Assembly: GCA_032173965.1 (NCBI GenBank)
Contig: JAVUNC010000004.1
Span: 18,639,001 to 18,703,000 of the forward strand
Reading direction: 5' to 3'
From: Sitta carolinensis
Taxonomy: Eukaryota; Chordata; Aves; Passeriformes; Sittidae
DNA length: 64,000 bases
Positions 49,448 to 60,977 of the stretch are shown here, one piece after another. The first letter of the stretch is position 1; each line of letters opens with the position of its first letter. A program made the translations under genes and the position numbers. The notes below the pieces were generated by a model. It did no database searches and was not told the origin of the DNA. It saw only the letters and a list, made by a program, of their open reading frames with translations.

Positions 49448-52400
49448 CTAATTTCACACTTAGTTTCAAATGAAAGTTATACCTGGTATAGCCAGATTTC
49501 TGAAAACATCAGCCAAGAACTTCTCTAAGTAATTTTCCCATAAAGCTTTGACCGAAGGAGGACCAGTCTTGCCTTTCTCTTCCTCCTAGTGTCAGACTTT
49601 CAGAAAAAAAAACCTTTTACAACACTGTAGTGTTTATAATACAATATCTGCTAAACATTTTGGAAGCAACAGCTGCCTCCTGAGCCTCTGAGACTAGCCT
49701 GGAGCTTATTTTACCAAGTGCTCCCACATTACTATATATTTTATTCCAACCCTTTTAGCCATGGAGGAACCACTAGTTGACTAGTGGAAGAGGCTGCTTC
49801 CTAAGCCAAGAAAGCAGTATGCCAAATGGGGACATGAGGGAAGAGATGCAAAATGAAAACACTGACTATATCAGCAACATCACATTAGAATGAATATTCT
49901 GGTAAAATGCCATTGAAGTTTTTTATCATCAGCTTGTACTTGTTTTCTACCCAGTAGAATATTTTTTCATGCTACTTTTCCATCAATTTTCAGTCACAGC
50001 TTGTAAATTATTTGGGAAACAGCACAGGGAAAATTCTTGTTCTTAACCTTCTGGATGGTGCTGGGAGAATCAGAGCAGGGGCAGTTGCAGGAGAGTGACC
50101 CGTTTTGCCTTCAGGGACACAGGGAACCTGAAGTAAAATCTGACTGTGCTTCTGTGAACTGTTTTGAGAAAGATGCTCAAGCATGTGCCTTCTCCAGTCT
50201 TCTGCATGTGGACAGAAGAGGTTAAAAGCAGTGATAGGATGTCTTCTCTGACAGGGGGACAGTCAGGTTAGGCACCAAGAGGAGGGACTGACCCTGGAGA
50301 CACTTCTATCTAAGCTTCTGAGGTAGTAGCTGAGAGGTCAGCTGTGTTTTCTGTCCTCATCCATTTGTTTTCCAAGCCTAGCTGCTGTTTCCCACATACC
50401 CCTTCTTTTCTGAAGTATTTCATAGGAAAAAGTAGAGCAGCAAATTTAAAATATGCCATTTCCAGTCAGACACTGGAACGGGAGCAGCCTGCATTATCAG
50501 AAAGTTCATTAAGATGCAAATATGGTAGCAGAAATTGTCAGTTTTGATGGCTTCTTGAAGTTATTTGAGAAAATTGTTTAGCATTGATAAAATGCTCATG
50601 TCAATAAAAAAACATGGGCTAGTCACAAGATATTCCTAAAAATAATTGATTTGTCTTTCCGAGCCTGAATTTATGTCATATTTCTATTAATTGCCTTAGA
50701 TCTATGTACAATAAGCAACGTATGTCAAGAATAACATATTTATAAAAAACCCCCAACAAACTAAAAACCCTATCCAAAGCCACCACCAAAACCCCCATTA
50801 CTTTAAATGGCTGCTGACAAATAAATAAAATGCCTGTCATTTTTTAAGGGAATTCTCTTTCACAATTGTGTAACTAATGTGATACCATTGGTATATCAGG
50901 GAGTATCTCTGCTTTAGCTTTACTATAAATGAGTTCCTTGACATGGGTTCACAGTACTTGACCACTCCAATGCCCTTCCAAATGTTTAATATATTGATAT
51001 AAACAATTTATCTCCGTGACCAAAACTTAAGAAGGAAATAGCTCAGGCTATAGATAGGCTTTTAGATGATAGTTTTGAACATTGAATTCTTGGCTTTTGA
51101 TGCTTTTAAAATCCCACTGACTACATTTCAGCTTTATTGTGTTTCAAATGCTTGTACACATCTGGCTTTTTGTATAAATTTCTTACATTTCTAATCGGCC
51201 TAGAGATTTTTACTCTTCTAACAGATTTCGTCTTTTAAAAGTGAATTTGAGTTCCCCTTGGAACCTTGAGCAAATGAAAGTCCCTGGAATATTCTGCCTA
51301 CTGAACTGTGGGCCACATCCATAGTTAAGGTAGGTTAACCTCACTGCACTGTCTTTGATGCCATTGTACAGCATTTAGGGATCTGAATTATTGATGGCTC
51401 CCAGTATAAGGGAACTAATAAATCAAGTTCAACATAATTGCCAGCAGACCAGATATAGTCCTAAAAAATACAGCTATGTTATTTCTCCTTTATATTCAGA
51501 TAAAGTCACTGTATTTTCATTTGTATGCTTTCTTACAACTGCTAGAAAAAGCAGAGTATCTTCTGTTACAGAAGGATACTTGAATACAAATTAGCATCAT
51601 TACCATAAAAGAACTATATAGTATTTTTGGCATATCATTAATTAAGAAAAAAATTAATAGCACTGATAAAGGCTAGTTAATTTAAGTAGTTCCTACCTTT
51701 GATAAAATACCTTATCTACTTTATAGTATAGCACTGATCTATTCTCTATATTTTTAGCCATAATAGAAGTATGAGTGTTGTAATTAAACTGGAGGATATG
51801 CAGTTAGCCTAAATATATCTGCCCAGAATAGCACTAATTTAGAATTTTGATGTAAAAGTGAAAAATTTCCCAGTTTGAATTTCACTATTATTTATATCTT
51901 AATGTGGATAGTCCCTACTTAATGTGTATTTTTATGATGTATATTTTCATCTGAACTATATATAAAACAGTAGTGATGGGTGTAAGAGGGCTCATAGACT
52001 CAGAATATGAAACAAAATACAAGTCTCTTGAAAAGTGTAACTAATGAGATTGGATACAAGTGGATTCAACAGTAAATATGAAAATCCCATCTTCTCAAGG
52101 GCAAAGATTCATCAGCCCATACATCATTTTTTATTTTTAATGATTAAAAGGAGCAGGTATAAGTCCTCAACGATTGTTTCTGCAACATTGAAGAACTGAA
52201 AAGCCTGAGTGAATCAGCCAGAACTGCAGAGGTTTTTAAATTAAGTGCAAGTACAGAGTATTCAGAGACTTGCATCTGTAGAATAAAAATTATGTGAGGA
52301 AATTCATAATTAACTCAGTAACAGAATTTAATTTTGATTTTATAACATATTTTCTTCACAGACAGGGTTTAAATTTTCACCAAAATGCACCATTTCACTT

Positions 52401-53635
52401 CCTGCATGCCAAAGTCCTTCAGACAGGGCCATGTTGAAATAGTTTTCTTTCAAATACATATTTACATCAGATATAAAATACCACATAACTAAGCTGTGAT
52501 CCTAAAACTTTTTCTTGGGAAACACTAAATATACTAACTGAAAATGATGTCGTAAACTCAACAACCCGACAAGGCTCTAATTTAGGTGAATATTAAATTC
52601 ATATGCAAGAGAACGGGGAAAACCAAACAAGTTTTCCTTGTTTTGTTTTCAAAAATTGAAGTTGAGAGAAAAACCATTTGAATCATTTTACTGTAATTCA
52701 TGCTTTTCCACTTAAACAAACACATCTAAATGATAAAAAGGAGGAATGAATAGTATTAGAGATGCCAAGCTCCCAGCCAGCCTACAGTGGCTGGTGTACC
52801 TACCAGTAGAGGTGAATCTGATCTATAGTTAAACCATTTCTGTCTTCAGGATGTTCACCCTGCAATAAATGCTGCAGATTAGCACTGTAACATAGGCTTT
52901 GATTCAGGCACCTTAAACGTTGCTCTAATAATATCAAATTAAGGGAATTATGAAGCACAGAGTCTAAAATGGAGCATATAAGAAGAGAGGCTTTTTTTCC
53001 CCCTTTTTCCATTTAGAGTGATGTAGTGAAATTTCAGCTTTAATGGCAAAGGTTTGAAGGAAAGAAATGTCTGTGCTGGCTTCAGGGACTTTCTTTCAGC
53101 TCCACTTGTCAGATGTAGTTGTATTTTTGGGCAGAGCTCAGCAGCAGAGGATCTTGATTGCATGCAGGATCATTTTCTCTTACAGCCTGTTCAGTTAGAG
53201 TGGCTCCCATGACATGCAATGCCATCCATGGTATATTCATTTAGTTTTAAAATGTACCAGGACTTACAAGAATATTTGCATTCATTTTCATTTCAATGCT
53301 GACATGAAAAATACTGTAAGTAATTATAAAACAAAAGATATATTTGGCCACTTGCCATTTTATGACTAAGACCCCTGGAGGGACTGTGTCCAATAGGTGC
53401 TTAGAAATATTAAGGTGCTCGATTTAGGCGGAATTATGGCCTTCTGCAGGAACCCAAAACTCCCGTGAAATCATCTGGACTAGTGAAGAGGTTTACTTTG
53501 CTCACATTTGCCTCAACACCTGCAGCAGCCAGTTATTCATGGCACTTACCACAGACTTCTCAGCATGAGATCCTTACTTGTCATCTTCTTTCTGAGAGAG
53601 GCCTGGTTAGACATTGATTCCCTTGTTTAGCTGTA
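49448..53635. other. Unique AT-rich DNA, no gene seen
   Basis: No exon or repeat family is recognised. Frames do not exceed 71 codons. An A/C-rich stretch lies at 50735-50800. The rest is AT-rich intron-like or intergenic sequence. Confidence 0.6.
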
Positions 53636-53639
53636 GATG

Positions 53640-54315
53640 TATTACTGTCCAGACTAGGACACTTCCAGCTGGGTGAGAAACTGTCCCAATTGTTGAGCCT
53701 GGGCAGTAGTGGTCAATGCCTTGTGCTCCACCTAAATTCCTGAAGCAGGTGAAGCACCTCAGGACACTCTTCTCTGTATATATTGGCACAGAGGAGGAGG
53801 AAGAGGGAAAATAAACCCTCATGAAATTTTTGGGCAGTGAGCTGAATCTGAGCCAGCACTGAGCCCTGGCACCAGCAACAATCAACAGCATCCTGGGACT
53901 GTTCTTCTTCCCTCAGCACTTGTTAAATAGCTTCTGGTCTACTCTGTCCAAGAGAGACTTCAGGATAAAGTGGAATGAGTTCATTGGAGGGAACCAACAC
54001 GGGGGTGGGATCACTTGCCCTGAAAGAAGAGAATGAAGGAGATGGGACTGTGCAGCCTGGAGCAGAGACAGCCTTGGGGGAACCTGACAACAGCCTTGCA
54101 ACACCTACGTGGGAGTTACAGAGAACATGGAGCCAGGCTCTCTGCTGAAGTCTGTGGTGAGTGGAACAAGAAGTTGGTATGCAAAACAGGAAGAAGTTGC
54201 CCAGTAAGATTCCATAACTCTTTTGCAGGTTTTACAGACCCACCTGGCCAAAGACCTCAAAAACCTAGTCTGAACTTGGTGTAGACTCTGTTTTGAGCAG
54301 AAGGTTGTAATACAG
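53640..54315 (+). mobile_element. Decayed CR1 LINE, 3' part of ORF2
   Basis: Read on the plus strand, 53830-53895 (GAGCTGAATCTGAGCCAGCAC, then a CATCCTGGGACTG block) matches the CR1 ORF2 segment of the ELNLSQ...INSIL type. A GGACTGTGCAGCCTGGAGCAG block (54043) matches the GLFSLE segment, and a GTTTTGAGCAGAAGGTTG block (54290) matches the 3' end of a CR1 subfamily. Many stops and indels interrupt it. The tail is lost after about 54310, and the start near 53640 is vague. Confidence 0.65.
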
Positions 54316-56160
54316 TCAGTGTGAACTCCCTTCCATCCTGAATGATTTTTTGACATCTTGATGCTACAGAACTGGACGAATTATTACAGTGGCAGGCAGG
54401 TTTTGCTTTTAAAAATAAACAGAATTAACTCAGCTTATTTCCAACAATTAAATTTTTCTTGTGTGAGTTATTTTTCTTTCTTTCCCACTTCATGTGTCTT
54501 TCATTTAGCTAAAAAAAAAAAATAATTTACTTTTGCTTTTTATTCCAAAGTTGCTACAACTTGTGGCAATGCAAATTTTTTTATACCATCCTTCCCCTTT
54601 CTTTCTGTACTCCTCCTGCTTCTCCCCTTTATTTTTTGTCTTCAGTATTTTCGACTGCTGTGACAAGATCAAGCTCATTCACAAAAATATCTAGAGTACT
54701 AAATCACTGTCTATTTCTCGTTGTTTAGGGTAGACTTTACATGGCATGTATCTGAAATCATTGGAAGTAGTTGTGAACCTCCTCATTCTTTCTATTTTTA
54801 GTTTATCTCTGAAGCTTTCACAGTTCCCATAGACCTTTTCACAACCACACTCTAAAGGTCATCATTGCTGCTGTATTAATTCCTTCTTTTCTCAGTATTT
54901 CTTCTTGATGAAGGAAAAATTTTCTCCATGTCATGGAGAATGGTAGAAAATTAGGCTGGTGATTGCTTTTTCCGACTTACTTAAGCAAATATAGTGATTT
55001 ATGAAAATATTTACAAATGAAGCTTGCATAGAAGCTTCCCCAGGATGTTGCCCAAATCAATGGCAATTGCAAACAAAAAATTAGTAATAGAGAAATAATT
55101 TCTTAAAAGTTGCAAAACCTCATATTGATGATTTGCTACATGAAAATGAAAACAACTTACATAACTGAGTTATGTGTCTCACATAACTGAGAGAAGCAGT
55201 TGTAATACTCATCTCTAATGCTGCCTGAAAATTTTGGTAGAGCTGGCTGTCAACAGATGTATCATCTCTAGAATCCCTCTTTATTCTTTCTCCCGATACT
55301 ATTGCCTGAAACCATGCAGAACAACCACTGCTGTAAAAGCTCTGCAATAAATGGCAAGCACATTTACACAACTAAATAGAGCACAATACAGGGATTTCCA
55401 GGGTCTTAGATTAGCAATTTACACTGCATAGTCAGGATCAATATAGACAAATTATTATGGAGTCCCATACATAGGAATTAGTCTGTCAGGAGTTGCAAAC
55501 AAGTGATTTCTCACTCAAGCTATCTTTGGTTAGTAAGTTTGATTCCCAGCACTGGGCCCTACTCCAGTGACGTGGCTATAAGCCAGGCAAGCCTAAATCT
55601 CTTTGTCTCTGCTGATTAAATATGTACAGAGAAGGCCAAGGATAGTTCATGACAGAAACCTGTTTTATGTGTCTCAAGGAAGTCTAGACTTAATTTCTAG
55701 CAAGGTAATGCTTTGCAGATATCAATGATAAACTATGCTGACTTAATAAACAAGTATTAAAACACCTTTACACTATCAGTGTAAGATTGCCTGTTTGCAG
55801 TGTCTATGTGATACAGTGAACTGGACATTCTGCAACCACTTAAAGTATGTTTAGGAAAACTATGATGAATTAATTATGAACAGGATCATTAGAACCAGCA
55901 GGCCAGCATTTATTGCTTATTCAGGTGGACATCTCAGTCTCGCTGAGACCAAGAGCACAATTTCCACTGGCTGCAAAATTTTTAAAATCTTAAATCTACA
56001 CTTTTTCTCACCAGTGTACCAGGGAAATATGCCTGCAACGTTGGTATTGTCAAAACTAGAAGAGCTGGTGAGGAAGTAGAGGGAGGGTGTAGTTGTGAAC
56101 TTGAGGTGGATTTCAGCATCAACATTGTGGAACATCCTGATTCACATACAAATGTAGGAG
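54316..56160. other. Unique AT-rich DNA, no gene seen
   Basis: No repeat family or exon is recognised. A12 at about 54510 and several T-rich stretches are the only simple repeats. Confidence 0.6.
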
Positions 56161-56166
56161 AGGGGG

Positions 56167-57172
56167 TATCATAGTTTGACACTGGCCAAATGCCAGGCAC
56201 CCACAAAACCAAAAAACTACCCAGCTGGGCAGAGGTGGGAAAAAATTAACAAAAGGCTCGCTCATGAGTGGAGATGAGTGGAGGACCAGGAGAAAACACT
56301 CCATAGGCAAAATGGCTCAGCTTAGAGGTAGAAAGCGAATTTACTACTAATAGAGTCAGAGGAGGATAATGAGAATTAAAATAAACCCTTAAAACACATC
56401 TTTTTTCCCCCAACTCCTCCCTCCTTCCCTTGACAGCACAGGGATACAGGGAGTATCCCTAGGGTTTTGGTCAGTTCATCACTGAGATTTTCTTACATTC
56501 CTCTAGGAGAGGAGTCCTTTCCCTATGAGACCATGGGGTCCCTCCCACAGGAGGCAGTTCTTGAACTTCTCCAACGTGGCTCTAAATCTCATGAGCAGCA
56601 GTCCTGCCAAAACTGCCAAAATGTGAGTCTGTCCCACAGGCGCACAATCCCAAAACTGCAGTGCTGTGGGTCTCTCTTCCCACAGGGTGCAGTCCTCCAC
56701 TGCCAGGCTGCTCCAGCCTGAGAGCAGGGCCCTCTCCCTCCACCGGGTCTCCCACTGGATCACAGCCTCCTCCAGGCATCCACCTGCTCCAGTGTGGGCA
56801 CCTCCCCCATGGGCTGTGGGGGGGATATCTGCATGGATCCCCATGGGCTGCAAGCATGCCTGCAGTATCTTCTCCCTCTCCTACTTCTTCATCTTCCAGG
56901 TTGTTTTCTCTCACATGTTCTCACCTCCTCCTCTTCTCTGACTAGAAGAAAAATTGAATGTGCCCACTTAGTTTTGATTTTCTTCTTAACTATGTTATCC
57001 CAGAGGTATTACCAACCTCTCTCATTGGCCCAGTTTTGTCCAGCAGCCTGTCCATCTTCAGAGCCATCAGGGATTGACTCTGCTGGACATAGTGGAAGCT
57101 TCCAGCAGCTTCTCACAGAAGCCACGTCTATGCCTGTCCACCCCCCCAAAAAAAAACCCCAAACCCAAAACA
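56167..57172 (-). mobile_element. ERVL-type LTR, about 1.0 kb, old
   Basis: On the plus strand the element runs from TATCATAGTTTGACACTGGCC to ACCCAAAACA, the antisense of an abundant songbird ERVL LTR whose sense strand starts near TGTATTGGG and ends near AACCCACCACA or TCAAACCATGACA. Recognisable blocks in order are GCCAGGCACCCAC (56190), AGTCAGAGGAGGATAATGAG (56353), a GACCATGGGGTCCCTCCCAC block (56530), CACCGGGTCTCCCACTGGATC (56740), TCACATGTTCTCACCTCC (56910) and a GCTTCTCACAGAAGCC block (57105). The outer TG is mutated to TA, the AATAAA is decayed and no clean 5-bp duplication survives, so this is an old copy. Frames of 80-140 codons within it are incidental. Confidence 0.85.
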
Positions 57173-57994
57173 GGCTGTGTAAAACTAACACAGAGGGAAA
57201 TAGAAAAACTGAGTGAAACCAATGTGGAAGCGATTTCTAACTCTTCCCCTTATTTCTATCTCTAAGAAAGCTTCAAAGTGCTGGATAGTTTTCTTTTGGA
57301 ACCTAATTTCCTGCATCTGGCAGAATTTTATATCCTCTTATCCTAAAGATCTGCAACAGGAAGCTAAAGAAAATCAGGCTGAAATAAGAAAAAGAAAATA
57401 TTGCTACATAAAACCAGCAGCAACAACAACAACAAAACAATTCATTAAGACTTGCAAATTCAAGTGGGGATGACATTTTGAAAATTGTCTGTGACTTTTG
57501 TCCCTTGTGTTTATGCTTCAGTTGCTTAGCTATATGCTTGTATCTTTTTTTGCACACGAACCAGTAAGGCCTTCCAGTGTTTGCTTGTTGTTCTCAATAT
57601 GTGGCCCCATGCCATAGTCACTGCACGCCTTTTAAATTCAGCTCTAATTCAGAATGATTCCTTTGTTTGTGGTTTTCATGCTAATATCTTAACCTCAGAA
57701 TTCAGTCTTGGAGCATTCATAGAGCAAATTGCACTGGATGCTGGAAATGATGCTCAGAGCCCTGTCAAGACAAAATTTTTAGTGGTGTGGGTCAAAAACA
57801 CACATGGATAACTGATAAAAATATCAGCCACAAGGCCCAGGCCCAGGCCTTCTTTTCTAATGCAGATAGAGCCTGTGTACAAAGACAAAATGGCTCTTTA
57901 TACTGACCACTCTTGTCTGCAGCATTCCTGGAGCTGCATCTGCTTTTTAGCTTCCTACAGGTTTGACAGTATTTATTCTGTTACAGATAATACC
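57173..57994. other. Unique DNA, no gene seen
   Basis: A short CAA microsatellite lies at 57418-57430. Frames of 76-86 codons have no recognised product. Confidence 0.6.
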
Positions 57995-58150
57995 ATCTGA
58001 TATGGTGTCATTGCTAATTTGACATCACCTGCACATTTGCTGAACATGTAATTGGTTTGATCCATGTTGCTGACAATGAACAATGTCAGCCCTGCTACTG
58101 ACTGGTGAGTTCTGGGGGTGATGTGAAGTAGATGTCAATTTGTCAGTCTT
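57995..58150 (-). mobile_element. Possible CR1 fragment, RT region
   Basis: The plus strand contains CACCTGCACATTTGCTGAAC, then an ATGTTGCTGACAATGAACAAT block and a TTCTGGGGGTGATG block, in the same order as the antisense of the CR1 segment encoding the FADDTKL and PQGS-type RT motifs. Similarity is patchy and no ends are visible, so the call is tentative. Confidence 0.4.
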
Positions 58151-58421
58151 GAGGCAAGCTCACAAATCTGTAGAAGCCTATGTGTATATCTGTAGCATCC
58201 TATGTATCTTCTGGCAGGGAAGAACCCCCAAAGCTGGCTCCTGGATGATACATCCAGAAGTGTGAGACATTGTCTCTGTGTTCTGCTGGGAAACTGTTGA
58301 ACTAACAACACTTTTGGAGTTAAACTGAGTATTTCTTTGTAGTTCTACATTTAAACTGTAGACCTTATAAAATGTAATCTTTTCGTTTTAATTCAATAAA
58401 CAAGGGATCAAGACCAATGGA

Positions 58422-58487
58422 GTTTTTTGTGTGTTTTTGGGTGGGTTTTTTTTGTTTGTTTTTGTTTTTTGTTTTTGTTTTTTTTCC
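58422..58487. repeat. (TTTG)n/poly-T low-complexity tract
   Basis: Irregular TTTTTG, TTTG and GGG units over about 65 bp. Confidence 0.85.
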
Positions 58488-59076
58488 CAGTATTGTAGCA
58501 AGAGTTTAATATTTTCTCTCCCTGTATAGTGTGGGTGAATTTTTCACTTCCGAGTGATAAATGGAGTTCCTTAGAAGTTCCCTGGTATTTTATAGTGCCT
58601 TAAAGTAAATTCATTGTACCACAGTACATTGCTGTTATATCTTACAATGCAGAAACAGGACACCGTTCAACCATCCCTTTGAAAATGCAATGTGAATTTG
58701 ACAACAGAAGGGAAAGAAAAACTGTGAAGGCACAGTGAAGTTGGGAAAACCTCAATGTAGCTACTTTAAACATATTTTTGATATCCATTGGCAATGACAC
58801 AACTCAAATATTTTTTCAGTCTTTGTAACTAAATCCTTGCTATATCTCTGGTCTAAATGTCATTAGAGTATGTTTTTTTTTTCTTATTATTTATGCATGC
58901 TTTCAAGTTTGTAAAATTAATAAGCCTTAGGAAATGTATTTTGCATTCACTTTGGTTTTGATTATTTTCTAATATCTGTATTCAACAGGCACAACAGGCA
59001 TATAAATATTTTTAAAATGAATTTACAGATTGTCTGTCTCCTACAGTTATTAAGTACAAAAACATTTATAATATCC

Positions 59077-59092
59077 TTTTTTTTTTTTTTTT
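59077..59092. repeat. Poly-T tract, 16 T
   Basis: An uninterrupted T16 run, about 140 bp before the start of the long CR1 copy. Confidence 0.9.
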
Positions 59093-59229
59093 CCTCTTGT
59101 CTTCTTTTAAATGAGTATTTGATGTAAAAAACGCATATTCTACTGGTGCCTGAAAATCCAGGGAGAAACTCAGAAAGGAAAAGTAACTAAAATAGACAAA
59201 ATAAGGCTTTCAACACATCCTCACAGGTA

Positions 59230-60280
59230 AACTCAGAAACTGTGAACCAGGTAAGTGGACAGTGAGGTGAATTGAGAACTGGCTAAACAGCAGGTCCTGG
59301 AGGATGTAATCAGTGGAACAGGGTCTAGTTGGAGAACTGTCCTTAATGATGTCCCTCAAGGCTCAATAACTGGACTTAGAATTTTTTAATTTACCAAAAC
59401 TTACTTGTCACTGACTTGGAAGAAGGTGCAGATGCCTCCTCAGTAACACAATTCTGTGAGGAGTGGCTGGTACCCCAGAGGGCTGTGCAGCCCTACAGAA
59501 GGACCACAATGGGTTGGAGAGAACTGTGAAATTCAACAAAGGCCAATGCAGGGTCCTGCAGCTGGGGAGGAACAACCCCATGGACCAGCTGGGGGCTGAT
59601 CTGCTGGGAAGCAGCTCCTTGGAGAAGGACCTGGGGGTCCTGGTGGACAACAAGCTGCTCAAGAGCCAGCTGTGTGTCCTTGTGGCCAAGAAGGCCAAAG
59701 GTATCCTGGGGTGCATTGGGAAGAGCTTTGCCAGCAGGTCTCAGGAGGTGATCCTGTCCTTCTGCTGAGCCCTGGTGAGGAACATCTGGAGTGCTGTGTC
59801 CGGTTCTGGGCTGCTCAGGACAAGAGAAACAGGGAGCACCTGGAGCAGGTCCAGTGGAGGGCTACAAAGATGATTGAGTGACTGGAGCATCTCTGTTATG
59901 AGGAAAGGCTGAGGGAGCTGGGCCTGTTCAACCTTGAGAAGAGATGACTGAGAGGGGACCTCATCAATATCTGTCAGTATCTGAAGGGAGGGTGTCAAGA
60001 GGATGGACCAGGCTCTTGGTGGTGCCAAGCAATAGGACAAGAGGCAACGAGCAGAAACTGATACACAGGACGTTCCACCTGAACCTGAGGAAAAATTTTA
60101 CTGTGCAGGTGACTGAGCAGTGGATCAGATTGCCCAGGGTGGCTGTGGAGTCTCCATCCCTGGAGATATTTAGAACAGTCTGGACACAGTTCTGTGCTAT
60201 GTGCTTGAGCAGGGTGGTTGGACCAGGACATCCACTGTGGCCCCTTCTAACCTGACCCATTTTGTGATTCTCTGCAAGTT
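59230..60280 (+). mobile_element. CR1 LINE, longest copy, about 1.05 kb
   Basis: A 5'-truncated CR1 with the 3' third of ORF2 and a short 3' end. The RT motif VPQGS is intact at 59351-59365 (GTCCCTCAAGGCTCA). A DLGVLVDNKL stretch lies near 59630, an AKKAKGILGCIGKSF stretch near 59690, and a VESPSLEIFRTVW-like stretch near 60150. The copy ends around TTTTGTGATTCTCTGCAAG, a decayed CR1 tail. The ORF2 is split over three frames (59463-59768, 59672-59881, 59944-60255). It belongs to the same subfamily as the copy at 49044-49447, in the opposite orientation. Confidence 0.92.
59240..60255 (+). pseudogene. CR1 ORF2 reverse transcriptase remnant
   Basis: The C-terminal part of the endonuclease-reverse transcriptase that normally copies CR1 RNA at a nicked target. 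The visible part starts near the VPQGS motif. The block that should carry the catalytic FADD aspartates (about 59395-59420) is diverged beyond recognition and contains a stop. Two frameshifts, between about 59700 and 59770 and between 59881 and 59944, break the rest. The endonuclease domain is absent because of 5' truncation. It cannot make active protein. Confidence 0.8.
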
Positions 60281-60857
60281 TATTAAAGTGCAATGGGATT
60301 GTGTTCAAAATTAACTCAACTAATAACAATAAAAATGAACTTACTTTTCTGAAGACACAGTCAAATTTACAAAAAATGTAAAAAAATTCACAGACATTTC
60401 TGTATGTAGCTGTGCACATGAGAAAGCTAAAAAGTCACCTTCAAACTTGCATAAAAATATAACTGTAGTCAAGACAGTGTGTTAACCATGAGTCATGTGC
60501 AGAGATCATTGAGGATATAAATACCAGCAAAAATGACAATATGAAATATTGCCATACATTGGTATAAATGTGATTAATTTAATCTGTTAAAATCTGTTAA
60601 ATCAGTAATTTCTTAACCTATTAATCTGTATTGATTATAGGTTCCTAATTTGGTTTTTTGGACAAAGACTACCAAATCTCAGAATCTCTAAAGATTCAGA
60701 GTGGCTGGCATGTAAAAGTGGCAATGGAATAGAAATCAAGGAAGATATATTTCAAGTTCATATATTAGTGGTTGAGAATAAATATTTATGTAAAGGAAAC
60801 TAAAATATCTAACTTTGAGAGAGTATCTCAGTTTGTTGGGGTGCTTGGTTGGTTGGG
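60281..60857. other. Unique AT-rich DNA
   Basis: No gene or repeat is recognised. A short direct repeat of TTAAAATCTG/TTAAATC lies near 60585-60605. Confidence 0.6.
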
Positions 60858-60977
60858 TTTTATATTTTATTTTATTTTATTTATTTTATTTTATTATTTT
60901 ATTATTTTATTAATTTATTTTATTTTATTTTATTTTATTTTATTTTATTTATTTAATTTTTTTTTTTTTTAATTTTT
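60858..60977. repeat. (TTTTA)n microsatellite, about 120 bp
   Basis: About twenty TTTTA/TTTTAT units with a few interruptions (TTATTATTTT, TTAATTT), ending in a T run. The plus-strand frame across it encodes only Phe, Leu, Ile and Tyr, which is an artefact of the repeat. Confidence 0.95.

Larger units (their letters stand above)
58151..59229. other. Unique DNA with T-rich tracts
   Basis: Holds a T/G-rich simple repeat (58422-58487) and a T16 run (59077-59092). No gene or recognised transposon. Confidence 0.6.

Noticed and set aside
59964..60419. 151-codon minus-strand frame
   Set aside because: It is the antisense of the CR1 ORF2 C-terminus at 59944-60255.
60772..60972. 66-codon plus-strand frame ending in a hydrophobic Phe/Leu/Ile/Tyr tail
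   Set aside because: The tail is the translation of the TTTTA microsatellite and not a membrane protein.
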